From NCBI GenBank assembly GCA_934525625.1, contig CAKSZL010000003.1, forward strand, positions 186,001-250,000: a stretch of 64,000 nt of DNA, given 5' to 3'. This DNA is from an uncultured Burkholderiaceae bacterium (GTDB lineage Bacteria > Pseudomonadota > Gammaproteobacteria > Burkholderiales > Burkholderiaceae_B). Both the position numbers and the translations under genes were made by a program. Below the pieces are notes generated by a model. That model was not told the origin of the DNA. It saw only the letters and a program-made list of their open reading frames with translations, and did no database searches. The stretch's first letter is position 1. Every line of letters starts with the position of its first letter. Below are positions 9,403 to 17,167 of the stretch, one piece after another.

Positions 9403-10305
9403 TTATCTCAAATGCCAATCGGGCAGCCATGTCTGCCAGCGATACAACCAGTCGTTATCGGGAGCCGACCGGCCCCATGCTTGATCCACTTGACGCATCC
9501 GGCCGGACATTTGGCCAGCCAAGCCATATGAAACCCCAGCCGCTTGCGCCCATGGCTGATCGGCCCGCGCTACGCGTTGCTGCGTTTGCCCGTCGCTATC
9601 GGCATGCCCGGCACCCGCAAGAATGTAGGCGTACCTGCGGATGGACGGATACGCAGCGTCCAGGCCACGCACCACGTCGCCCCATGCCGGCCCCGAGAAC
9701 ACCCCCGAGGCATTGCCGGGCGAAACGGCGACGCTTGCTTGCATGACGCCTTCATCCGCCACCTGCCAGTCGCGGCGTAGCTGCGCCCCCGACGCGTGTT
9801 GATTGGCCGGCTGAGCCTGCGCAGCCACTGGCGCCAGACGTGACACCTGAGCGCTTATGCCTTGCGCTTGCGGCAATAAGTCATGCCCGCGCCTGTCCAG
9901 CCAGCGCTGGCGCCGACCGTCGAAATACGCCGTACGTGCCGCTTGCCCCCAATCCTCATGGGCCTGCTGCGCTCCGAGAAAAGCCAGATGGCGCGCGGCA
10001 TGGCCGGCCTGCAGGGCCATGTCCTGCACACGCCCCAGCCAGGCGACGGCCGTCCATAACATGCACAAGGCCAGCATCGCCACCATCAACTCGGCCAGCG
10101 CCTGGCCATGCTGGCGGATACTGGAGCCACGTATTTCCCGCGGTTGCAGCCCATGCCTGCATTGCAGCGTCTTATTCCGTTTCCAGATCAAACGAGTACG
10201 CGACGACGAAGCGCAGACAGTACAAGTCGTACGGCAAGCGAAGTCGACAAAGTAATCCTTTGATCTGAAAATGGAATGATGCGGCATCTTGCTCGCCCGA
10301 CTCAT
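9403..10305 (-). CDS. tadE: TadE-like pseudopilin
   Basis: Minor pilin-like protein of the Flp system. The diagnostic part is GQALAELMVAMLALCMLWTAVAWLG: a prepilin-type site with Glu followed by one membrane helix, then a soluble domain of about 200 residues. The ATG overlaps the upstream tadG-like stop (ATGA), arguing for coupled translation, but this start gives an odd 65-residue Cys/Arg/Thr-rich leader before the helix, longer than usual in TadE. An alternative TTG lies about 30 residues before GQALAE. The DNA for this leader also looks less GC-rich than its surroundings. The family assignment is good; the true N-terminus is not settled. Confidence 0.72.
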   Translation of the reverse strand: MSRASKMPHHSIFRSKDYFVDFACRTTCTVCASSSRTRLIWKRNKTLQCRHGLQPREIRGSSIRQHGQALAELMVAMLALCMLWTAVAWLGRVQDMALQAGHAARHLAFLGAQQAHEDWGQAARTAYFDGRRQRWLDRRGHDLLPQAQGISAQVSRLAPVAAQAQPANQHASGAQLRRDWQVADEGVMQASVAVSPGNASGVFSGPAWGDVVRGLDAAYPSIRRYAYILAGAGHADSDGQTQQRVARADQPWAQAAGVSYGLAGQMSGRMRQVDQAWGRSAPDNDWLYRWQTWLPDWHLR

Positions 10306-11606
10306 GGCTGCCCACCACTTGCGGCATCCGCCACGCCTTGCGCCAAGCGCGCCTGCCAGTAGGGACGAAATGCATTGGCCAGCTCGACGCGATCATCGGC
10401 GCGGGCATCCGGCCTGCGGAAATAGGTTTCGGCGGTGGAGCCCGCCGTGTAGAGATATCCGTCCGCACCCCGACGACGCAGACGCAGCCCAAACCCTACG
10501 GCAGGCGCGCTTGTGGAAGACACATCCATCAATACCGGCAAGCCACGGCTGGGCCAGCGCACGCGGTTGGCATACGCTCGGGAATTGGCCAAGGGGTTGC
10601 CGCCGTCATCCAACAGGCTCCAATTGGTATGCGCCAGCACCCAGCGCCAGAAATCCTGCAACGAGAAATTGTCGGGCGGCTGCTCGGTGTAGCTTACCGA
10701 CGACACGCTGCCTCGCGTGGCGGGAATCCAGCCCCAGCCCATGTCGTATTCGCGGTAGTAACAACCTACCCAGCGGTTGGCTCTCAAGGCGTGATACGAC
10801 TGGGTATCGATGGATTCCCAGACAGCAGCATCATTCAACACGGTATGGCCGCGACGCCTGAGTTCATGACGCTTGGTTGGGCAGCGCGCCTGCACCAACC
10901 ATGTATTGCGCGCCGTGTGGTTGCGCGGCGCCAGAAAAGGATGCCGGCCAGCCGCCTCTTCAATAGCGGGCGGCAAGCGTTCTGGCAGAATCTGCCGCAA
11001 ATACCCGGGCCACGCGTCGTCGTGGATGTCTATACCGGTTTGCATGTCGCCATACTGGGTGGACACGACTTGCGCTACCGCCGCCCGCCGGGCATCCGGC
11101 ACGCCGGCGACGATGTCGTGCTGCACCCCCGCCAACATATCGTGCACCAGCGATTCATGACGCGAAAAGGCCTGCGCCAACTGGCCTGTTCCTTCTCTTG
11201 CCATGGCGTCCAAACCCACCGCCGGTATGGAGGCCGCGTAGGCCTGCCCGTGCGCCGCACCGAACATCATGGCGAGCAAGTAAACCGGCGGATTCCCCGT
11301 TATGGCCCTGCCCGCTTGCGTACCGCCCAGCATCGCCCATGAACCCAGGGTGACCAGATGCGCCATGGCAACCTGATGCGCCACTTGCGTACGGTTGAGC
11401 AAGGCCAGCATGTTCAGGGCCCTGGCCTGCACCAGCGCCCCGCTATAAGCAGCCGTATCCGCCGCATGCACCAGCCGGGCCTTGTCCGCCACCGCCTGGC
11501 CCACGCCAAAGTAACGCACCAGCGCCACCGAACCCAAGGCGGCCAACAGCAAGCCCAATACCAGCGCCTGGCCTTGTTGCCGCGATCTTGCCCGCCTGAT
11601 CCGCAT
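10302..11606 (-). CDS. tadG: TadG-like protein (Flp pilus accessory)
   Basis: Probable minor pilus component. The N-terminus RRARSRQQGQALVLGLLLAALGSVALVRYFGVG is the TadE/TadG-type membrane helix and is followed by ADKARLVHAADTAAYSGALVQARALNML, the typical TadG helix that continues the pilin-like stalk. The remaining 350 residues form a large periplasmic domain with several Tyr/Trp-rich segments and Cys residues. No von Willebrand A motif was found, which some TadG proteins carry. A good GGAGGC precedes the ATG. An element 58 bp upstream is shared with flp, so the gene may have its own promoter. Confidence 0.75.
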   Translation of the reverse strand: MRIRRARSRQQGQALVLGLLLAALGSVALVRYFGVGQAVADKARLVHAADTAAYSGALVQARALNMLALLNRTQVAHQVAMAHLVTLGSWAMLGGTQAGRAITGNPPVYLLAMMFGAAHGQAYAASIPAVGLDAMAREGTGQLAQAFSRHESLVHDMLAGVQHDIVAGVPDARRAAVAQVVSTQYGDMQTGIDIHDDAWPGYLRQILPERLPPAIEEAAGRHPFLAPRNHTARNTWLVQARCPTKRHELRRRGHTVLNDAAVWESIDTQSYHALRANRWVGCYYREYDMGWGWIPATRGSVSSVSYTEQPPDNFSLQDFWRWVLAHTNWSLLDDGGNPLANSRAYANRVRWPSRGLPVLMDVSSTSAPAVGFGLRLRRRGADGYLYTAGSTAETYFRRPDARADDRVELANAFRPYWQARLAQGVADAASGGQP

Positions 11607-11663
11607 GCCCGCCTCCGTTCAATTGATGCGAAGGCACAGTTTGCGCCGGGTGAGCCGACTCAA

Positions 11664-11681
11664 CAATTCGCAAAAACCGAG
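11664..11681 (-). promoter_or_regulatory. Leader element upstream of tadG, copy of the one upstream of flp
   Basis: On the minus strand the element reads CTCGGTTTTTGCGAATTG and ends 58 bases before the tadG ATG. The same 18-mer with one change lies 59 bases before flp. Closer to each start there is a second similar block of the form CGCAnACTGTnCCTnCnCATCAA. Equal spacing suggests a duplicated promoter or activator site (inference). Confidence 0.5.
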
Positions 11682-11727
11682 GGGTGGAAGGAGTTCCAGC
11701 AAGCCGAAACCCAGCCTCCCCGCCGCC

Positions 11728-12000
11728 TTACTGCGCCGCATCGGCGTTTCCGGTGAAGGACTTCAGGCTTTTTGCGGCGGCTTGCGCAGCCGCGGATTGG
11801 GCTGCCGACTGCGCTGTCTGAGATTGCGCGGAACCGTCTTCGCCGGCGAGCTCCTGGGCCATGGCGGCGGTCTGCGAGCGGATGACTTGCCCGAACAACT
11901 GGTACACCGCGATGGCTGCGACGGCCACGAGGGCGACGATAATGATGTATTCGGTCATGCCCTGGCCGCGTTGGCGTGGCTTAATTTGCGCATATTGCAT
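11728..12000 (-). CDS. flp: Flp-type pilin
   Basis: Major pilin of the Tad pilus. The 90-residue prepilin has the basic leader MQYAQIKPRQRG, a cleavage site after that Gly giving mature QGMTEYIIIVALVAV with Glu at +5 and Tyr at +6 (the Flp motif), then one hydrophobic helix. The tail is Ala/Gln/Ser-rich (AQSQTAQSAAQSAAAQAAAK) and longer than in classical 70-residue Flp proteins. AGGAGG stands at ideal distance before the ATG. First gene of the operon. The peptidase that should process it is not encoded in the window. Confidence 0.93.
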   Translation of the reverse strand: MQYAQIKPRQRGQGMTEYIIIVALVAVAAIAVYQLFGQVIRSQTAAMAQELAGEDGSAQSQTAQSAAQSAAAQAAAKSLKSFTGNADAAQ

Positions 12001-12058
12001 GGTGTTCCTCCTAGGGTTTGATGAGGAGGAACAGTGTGCGTTGGGCGCTTGGCCCGGG

Positions 12059-12076
12059 CAATTCGCAAAAGCCGAG
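12059..12076 (-). promoter_or_regulatory. Leader element upstream of flp
   Basis: Minus-strand CTCGGCTTTTGCGAATTG, 59 bases before the flp ATG, one base different from the element upstream of tadG. It sits in the 141-base gap between pyrB and flp where the operon promoter must lie. No convincing sigma-70 boxes were identified. Confidence 0.5.
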
Positions 12077-12141
12077 ACGGACGGAAAAGCCACGCTCAAA
12101 CAAGCAAACCCAAACCGTATGCAGCCAGTCTGCCCGCCAGC

Positions 12142-13434
12142 TTAATCCAGCCCGTGAAAGGCGCTGTCGTCCGGGCCGACGTGGCTGGGCGATTGCCAGG
12201 TGGCGTCGCGCAGCGAGTGCTGCACCAAGCCTTCCACGCCCAACAGCACGGCGAAGATGGCCATGCGCACGGGGATGCCGTTGTCGGCCTGGCGGAAGAT
12301 GGCCAGGCGCGGATCCAGGTTGAGGTCTACGCTGAGGTCGTGGGCGTCTTCGCGGCTGTCGCGCGGCAGCGGGTGCATGATGATGGTGTCGGGCTTGGCG
12401 TAGCGGTCGACCACGGCCTTGTTGACCTGGAAGTCTGCGCTGTAGCCTTCCAGTTGCTCGTCGGCGAAGCGTTCTTTTTGCACGCGCGTGGCGTAGATGA
12501 CGTCCGCGCCGGGCAGGCCTTCGGCCAGCGACGAGGTCTGTTCGATGACGTGGCCGTGCTTGCTAACCTGCTCCAGGATGTACTCCGGCATTTCCAGGCC
12601 CTTGGGCGCCACCAGCGTGAACTTCAAGCCACGATACAAGGCCAGCAATTTCAGCAGCGAGTGCACGGTGCGGCCGTATTTCAGGTCGCCCACCAGCGCT
12701 ACGTGCGCACCGTCCAGCAGTTTGCCCAGGCGTGAGAACTCGGTCAGGATGGTGTAGAGGTCGAGCAAGGCCTGGCTGGGGTGTTCGCCTGGGCCGTCGC
12801 CGCCGTTGACCACCGGAATATTCGTGGCGCGGGCGAACTCGGCGACCGAACCTTTTTCGGGGTGGCGGATGACCATGGCGTCGACGTAGCCGCTCATGAC
12901 GCGGCTGGTGTCGTAAATGGATTCGCCCTTGGCCATGGACGAGAACGTGAAGCCGGTGGTGTCGCATACCGAGCCGCCCAGGCGGCAGAAGGCCGCGCCG
13001 AAGCTGACGCGAGTGCGCGTGCTGGCCTCGAAGAACAGATTGCCCAGCACCGCCCCTTCCAGCACGCGCGACACTTTTTGCCGGCGCGCGATGGGCTGCA
13101 TCAGATCGGCGATGCGAAACAGTTCTTCCACGGATTCGCGCGAGAATTGGTCGACCGACAGCAGTTGATGCTTGCCTTCCACCGCAATGCGTTCACGCAA
13201 AGGCCCCGACTGTGCGCTTTGCGCATATTTTTGCATCAGGGCTTCGTTTTCGACGATTTCGCGTACGAAACGCTCGACGACTTCAGGCATGCCGCGCGCT
13301 TCTTGAGAATCTTCCGGCAGCAGCCAGGTGTCCAACGCCCGGCGCTTGACGCCTATACGGGCGGCGAATACGTCGCGGGTGAGATTCAGGCGCCGCATGG
13401 CGTCGCGCAAAAATACCTGTTGAGAAACCGCCAT
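12142..13434 (-). CDS. pyrB: Aspartate carbamoyltransferase, long form with N-terminal helix-turn-helix-like extension
   Basis: Catalyses carbamoyl phosphate plus aspartate to carbamoyl aspartate, the committed pyrimidine step. The catalytic part starts near residue 85 and shows the carbamoyl-phosphate site STRTR (138-142), then HPSQALLDLY and HPLPRDSREDAHD. At 430 residues it is about 120 longer than the E. coli subunit. The extra N-terminus has RRLNLTRDVFAARIGVKRRALDTWLLP, which reads like a Cro/C1-type helix-turn-helix. Long PyrB proteins occur in Bordetella and relatives; what the extension does there I do not know. No pyrI is seen. Single gene between flp and a lipoprotein gene. Confidence 0.93.
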   Translation of the reverse strand: MAVSQQVFLRDAMRRLNLTRDVFAARIGVKRRALDTWLLPEDSQEARGMPEVVERFVREIVENEALMQKYAQSAQSGPLRERIAVEGKHQLLSVDQFSRESVEELFRIADLMQPIARRQKVSRVLEGAVLGNLFFEASTRTRVSFGAAFCRLGGSVCDTTGFTFSSMAKGESIYDTSRVMSGYVDAMVIRHPEKGSVAEFARATNIPVVNGGDGPGEHPSQALLDLYTILTEFSRLGKLLDGAHVALVGDLKYGRTVHSLLKLLALYRGLKFTLVAPKGLEMPEYILEQVSKHGHVIEQTSSLAEGLPGADVIYATRVQKERFADEQLEGYSADFQVNKAVVDRYAKPDTIIMHPLPRDSREDAHDLSVDLNLDPRLAIFRQADNGIPVRMAIFAVLLGVEGLVQHSLRDATWQSPSHVGPDDSAFHGLD

Positions 13435-13621
13435 CAGACACCTCGAAAGATTGAAATATACGCAATGCGCATAATTTTATCCGAGCACTGATGAAAATGG
13501 ACAGGCTTTTTTGCCGACGATTTACGACCGCGTTGCCAAAATCCGACTGATGCGTATAACAGCGGCAAGCCGAGGGATCGTAAATGTCCCTCTCCGACCG
13601 GTGGCAGTGCCGGCCCGCACA

Positions 13622-13656
13622 AGAAAAACCGGCATGGGCTTTTATGCCCATGCCGG
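13622..13656 (-). terminator. Intrinsic terminator of the lipoprotein gene
   Basis: Perfect 11-bp stem CCGGCATGGGC / GCCCATGCCGG with a 6-base loop, followed on the minus strand by TTTTTCTT. It lies 58 bases after the lipoprotein stop. The rest of the 280-base gap up to pyrB should hold the pyrB promoter, but no clear boxes were assigned. Confidence 0.85.
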
Positions 13657-13714
13657 CTGTTCTGGATGACCAATCAACCCTACAAACAGCCAGGCCGCTG
13701 GCAAAACGCCAATT

Positions 13715-14314
13715 TTACTGGTTCTGGTTGGCGGGAGGCGCGACTTCGTCAGGCGCATCCTGGCCGGCAATTGCACGGGCGGCGGCGGCGGCATTCTGTT
13801 CGGAACCAACGGGGAACACCAGCTGATCTGTGTCTACCGGCGTCGTGTAGCTGGGCGCGGCCAGCATGGTACGTCCCACGACCAGCGCCAGGCGCTTGTT
13901 GGGGAACTGCGCAGTGGCTTCTTGCAGGCGCAGGCGGGCGTCGGCATTCAGGGCCAGCGCCAACAGGCCTTCGCCACTGCGGCCGCGGCCGGCTTGTACG
14001 CCGGTGAGGTCGTCGCGGGTGATGACGGGACGCGGGTTCACGTACAGCGTACCTTCTTGTACAGGCACCGCCGTCCAGCCTTCCTGTTCTACCGTATCCG
14101 CCAGCAGCACGGCCACAGGCGCGGGCTGGCGTGCGCCAGGCTGCTGCGTCTGGGCGCTGTCCTGCGGGCCTGGCGCCGGCGCGGTCGACGTGGTGCCGTC
14201 CGGTGTTTCGCCAGGCGCGCTGCTTCCGGGAGGAACCGTTTGGCAGGCGGCCAGCAGGCCAGCCAGGGCGATAGGCAGCAAGGCCCGGCTGAATACGTAG
14301 GATGATTTCATCAT
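13715..14314 (-). CDS. Lipoprotein with a SecD P1-head-like domain
   Basis: A 199-residue lipoprotein: signal ALLPIALAGLLAAC with the lipobox Cys near residue 23, a Pro/Thr/Gln-rich spacer to about residue 75, then a folded domain. That domain (LYVNPRPVITRDDLTG, LALALNADARLRLQEATAQFPNKRLALVVG, MLAAPSYTTPV) resembles the periplasmic head of SecD, where a similar run ends in a buried loop beginning with Ala-Pro. The likeness is by eye. GAAGGGGAC precedes two adjacent ATG codons; either may be the start. It has its own terminator and is monocistronic. Function unknown; an envelope role is likely. Confidence 0.75.
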   Translation of the reverse strand: MMKSSYVFSRALLPIALAGLLAACQTVPPGSSAPGETPDGTTSTAPAPGPQDSAQTQQPGARQPAPVAVLLADTVEQEGWTAVPVQEGTLYVNPRPVITRDDLTGVQAGRGRSGEGLLALALNADARLRLQEATAQFPNKRLALVVGRTMLAAPSYTTPVDTDQLVFPVGSEQNAAAAARAIAGQDAPDEVAPPANQNQ

Positions 14315-14500
14315 GTCCCCTTCTCGACGACAATTAACACGGTTACATTCTAGCAGCACGCATGATTACCACTTTCGACTACGTGCCAATAATTGTGAAT
14401 TTATGGTTCAATGTCGGGTCAACGCATGGGAGCGAATACGATACGCGCTTCGCATCCAGGCTATACCAGAACAAATCACGTCAATTCGCGGAGATTCATC

Positions 14501-14632
14501 GTGTCACAAACTTCCGTCACGTCCAACGGCAAACCCCGCTTTTCGGCCGGCCTGGTCACGCTTATCGTCACCTTGATCTGGCTGGGCGTGTTCGCTTACT
14601 TCATGCTCCAAGGCGCCAAAGGCTTCCAATAA
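14501..14632 (+). CDS. Very small single-pass membrane protein
   Basis: Forty-three residues, beginning at a GTG with GGAG eight bases upstream: MSQTSVTSNGKPRFSAG, then the membrane helix LVTLIVTLIWLGVFAYFML and a short QGAKGFQ tail. It is the only plus-strand gene in the first 43 kb, lying convergently with pbpC. Small proteins of this shape (short polar head, one Trp-containing helix) are common in Burkholderiales and usually unannotated. The hydropathy pattern and the Shine-Dalgarno are the evidence; no family is recognised. Confidence 0.6.
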   Translation: MSQTSVTSNGKPRFSAGLVTLIVTLIWLGVFAYFMLQGAKGFQ

Positions 14633-14653
14633 GCCGGCCTGAAAAACAAGACG

Positions 14654-17167
14654 CTAAGGTTCCTGGCCGGTGTGCAGCGTAGCGCCGCGCACTTGTATCG
14701 TGACACTGTCCAGCGTCTTGCCTTCGGCATCCGTCAACGTCAATACCTGTCGCCCAGGTCGAGGCAGCCAGTAGGCCAGCCGACCCTGGGCGATTTGTTG
14801 CACGCCCGCCAGCCAATAGACCTGCCGCTCCGCTGGCACGTTGACCGCAAGCAATTGCAGGCGCTGATTGGCGGGCGGAATGTCCGGGTCCAATGCGATC
14901 AAGGTGCCGTTCACGGGGCCGGCAATGCGCGGGCGGCCGGAGGGCGAGTCCGCCTTTGCCGGATCGCTCGAATCGGCTTGCGGCATGTCGGTGGTATCAG
15001 CCACGCCGCGCACTTCGGCTTGCTGCGTGCCCGCCATGAAAAACTCCAGGCGCGCGGGCTCGTATGCCGGTTCGAAATGCACGCGCTCGCGCACCACGCC
15101 TTCGGGCATGAGCGGCGCGGACATCGTCTCGCGCGCGCCCAGCCAGCTCATCACGTCTTGCCAGATGGGCCCCGCGCCCGAAACGCCCGACACGTCGCGC
15201 ATGCTGCCCCCTTCGCTATTGCCCACCCATACGCCCACCGTGTAGCGGCTGGACCAGCCCATGCACCAGTTGTCGCGCATGTCTTTGCTGGTGCCCGTTT
15301 TGACCGCCGACCAAAAGGCGGTTTCCAGCGGGCTGTCCATGCCGAAGGTGCGCACGCGCGCCTGGCGGTCGGAAAGCACGTTGCCGACCAGCCAGGCGGA
15401 CGCTTCGGAAAATACGTTCTGCGTATCAGGCCGTGCCGGCCGGTCGGCGCTTTCCGCAGCAGCAACAGAAGAAGAAGCCCCCTGAGACGCCTTCTCCGCC
15501 GAGTCCTCAGCTAGCGTATGCGGCGTCCAACTGACAGGCTGCGCCCTGCCGCCATTGGCCAAAGCGCGATAGGCGTTGGTCAGGCTGACCAAGGTGATGT
15601 CGGCGCTGCCCAGCGCCAAACTGTAGCCGTAGAAGCCACCCTCCTGCCCCAGCGGCAAGCCCAGCCGCACCAGCCGGTCGTGAAAGGCTTCGGGCGACAC
15701 CATGGTCAGCGCCCGCACGGCGGGAATGTTGAGAGACGAGGCCAGCGCGGTGCGGCTGCTGACCCAGCCCGAGAAGCGCTCGTCGTAGTTTTGCGGCGTG
15801 TACAGGCCGGTGGCGGTCGCCAGCCCCACTGGGCTGTCGTTCAACAGCGAAGCCGGCGTCAGGCGGCGCTCGTCGAAAGCCTGAGCATACAGAAAGGGCT
15901 TGAGCGTGGAGCCCGCCTGACGCAATGCCTGGGCGTGATCCACCCATGGCGCGCTGGACATGGCGCCCGATGCGCCAACATAGGCGCGCACCTCGCCGCT
16001 GGCGTTGTCCAGCACGACCACGGCCGCATCGACGCCCACGCCGGCGTGCAGACTAGCTATTCTGCGCTGCACGCTTTGCAGCACGTAGCGCTGCAGGCCG
16101 GCGTCCAGACTACTGCGTACCGCCAGCGAACCCGATGCCGCCAAACCCGCTTGCTCGGCCATGACGCGGCGCGCCGCATGCGGCGCGAGATCGCCGGTAT
16201 CGAACAGCGGCGCGGCACTGCGCCGCAGCGCTTGCTGCGCCAGGCTATCCAGGCCTTGGCAGGCGTCTTGCCCGCCCTGCATCGCCCGCAGCAAACCGCA
16301 AGCACGCCTGGACAGCACGCTGGCGGAGACGTTAGGCGAACGCAGCATGGCCGCCAGCAAAGCCGATTCGCGCAGATTCAGGCCACCGGCGTGTTTCTGG
16401 AACAGCACGCGCGCGGCGGCGTCCACGCCGCCCAGCTCGCCGCGAAACGGCGCCAGGTTCAGATAGGCCTCGAAAATTTCATCCTTGGACCAACGGCGCT
16501 CCAGCGCCCAGGCCTGCACCGTCTGGCGCAGCTTCTGAGCCACGCTGCGCGTGCCGCTGGCGCGCAGTTCGCTGTCCAGCATGCCCGCCAACTGCATGCT
16601 CAGCGTGGAGGCGCCCCGGCGCGAGCCGCCAGCCCGCTGCCAGGCCGCCGCGGCCACCGCCCACATGTCCACCCCATGGTGCTCGTGAAACCGCCGGTCT
16701 TCGGAAGCCAGCACGGCTTGCAGCAAGGCGGGCGATACGTCGTCCAGCGCCAGCCAATCGCCACGCCGGCCCTGGAAATCCTGGCGCACACGCTGCAGCA
16801 GTTCGCCATGCCTGTCCAGCACGCGCACGTCGGATGCGCGATAGTCTTGCCGGACTTGCGCGAAACTGGGCAATGCAGCCGGGTTGCGCGGCCGCTCGGC
16901 GCCCAGGCTGTTCAAAGCGGCCGCCGCCGTTGCGGGCAGCGCATTCGAGACGGAATCAGCGGCAGCACCAGCGGTGGCATCAGCGGCGAAAGCCGCCTGC
17001 CCGCCCGCCAGCCCCACCGACGCCGCGCCAAGCAGCAACGCCAAAGCCAGCGACACAGCAAGCCTCCCAGGCACCGCATGCCGCGTGGGCGCGGGAGCGG
17101 ACACGGGCGAGGCCAGGCACCGCCCGGCCCCCGCCTCCACAACCGGCAAGCGCTTTCCCCGCCTCAT
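14654..17167 (-). CDS. pbpC: Penicillin-binding protein 1C (bifunctional peptidoglycan synthase)
   Basis: Class A PBP anchored by an N-terminal segment (AVSLALALLLGAASVGLAG). The glycosyltransferase domain has EDRRFHEHHGVD and GASTLSMQLAGML. The transpeptidase domain has the nucleophile motif STLK at 420-423, SLN (ASSLNIPAV) and KTGTSKDMRDNW. The C-terminal BiPBP_C domain follows (PRIAGPVNGTLIALDPDIP). At 837 residues it fits PbpC. The frame is open upstream, but the ATG overlapping the macroglobulin stop (ATGA) gives the right N-terminus and shows coupling. In E. coli pbpC lies next to yfhM, the same pair. Confidence 0.95.
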   Translation of the reverse strand: MRRGKRLPVVEAGAGRCLASPVSAPAPTRHAVPGRLAVSLALALLLGAASVGLAGGQAAFAADATAGAAADSVSNALPATAAAALNSLGAERPRNPAALPSFAQVRQDYRASDVRVLDRHGELLQRVRQDFQGRRGDWLALDDVSPALLQAVLASEDRRFHEHHGVDMWAVAAAAWQRAGGSRRGASTLSMQLAGMLDSELRASGTRSVAQKLRQTVQAWALERRWSKDEIFEAYLNLAPFRGELGGVDAAARVLFQKHAGGLNLRESALLAAMLRSPNVSASVLSRRACGLLRAMQGGQDACQGLDSLAQQALRRSAAPLFDTGDLAPHAARRVMAEQAGLAASGSLAVRSSLDAGLQRYVLQSVQRRIASLHAGVGVDAAVVVLDNASGEVRAYVGASGAMSSAPWVDHAQALRQAGSTLKPFLYAQAFDERRLTPASLLNDSPVGLATATGLYTPQNYDERFSGWVSSRTALASSLNIPAVRALTMVSPEAFHDRLVRLGLPLGQEGGFYGYSLALGSADITLVSLTNAYRALANGGRAQPVSWTPHTLAEDSAEKASQGASSSVAAAESADRPARPDTQNVFSEASAWLVGNVLSDRQARVRTFGMDSPLETAFWSAVKTGTSKDMRDNWCMGWSSRYTVGVWVGNSEGGSMRDVSGVSGAGPIWQDVMSWLGARETMSAPLMPEGVVRERVHFEPAYEPARLEFFMAGTQQAEVRGVADTTDMPQADSSDPAKADSPSGRPRIAGPVNGTLIALDPDIPPANQRLQLLAVNVPAERQVYWLAGVQQIAQGRLAYWLPRPGRQVLTLTDAEGKTLDSVTIQVRGATLHTGQEP

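Noticed and set aside
11698..11714. Possible sigma-54 promoter before tadG (CTGG and TTGCT at the right spacing)
   Set aside because: Only the TGG and TTGCT parts match; the CACG part does not, and the flp copy lacks the pattern.
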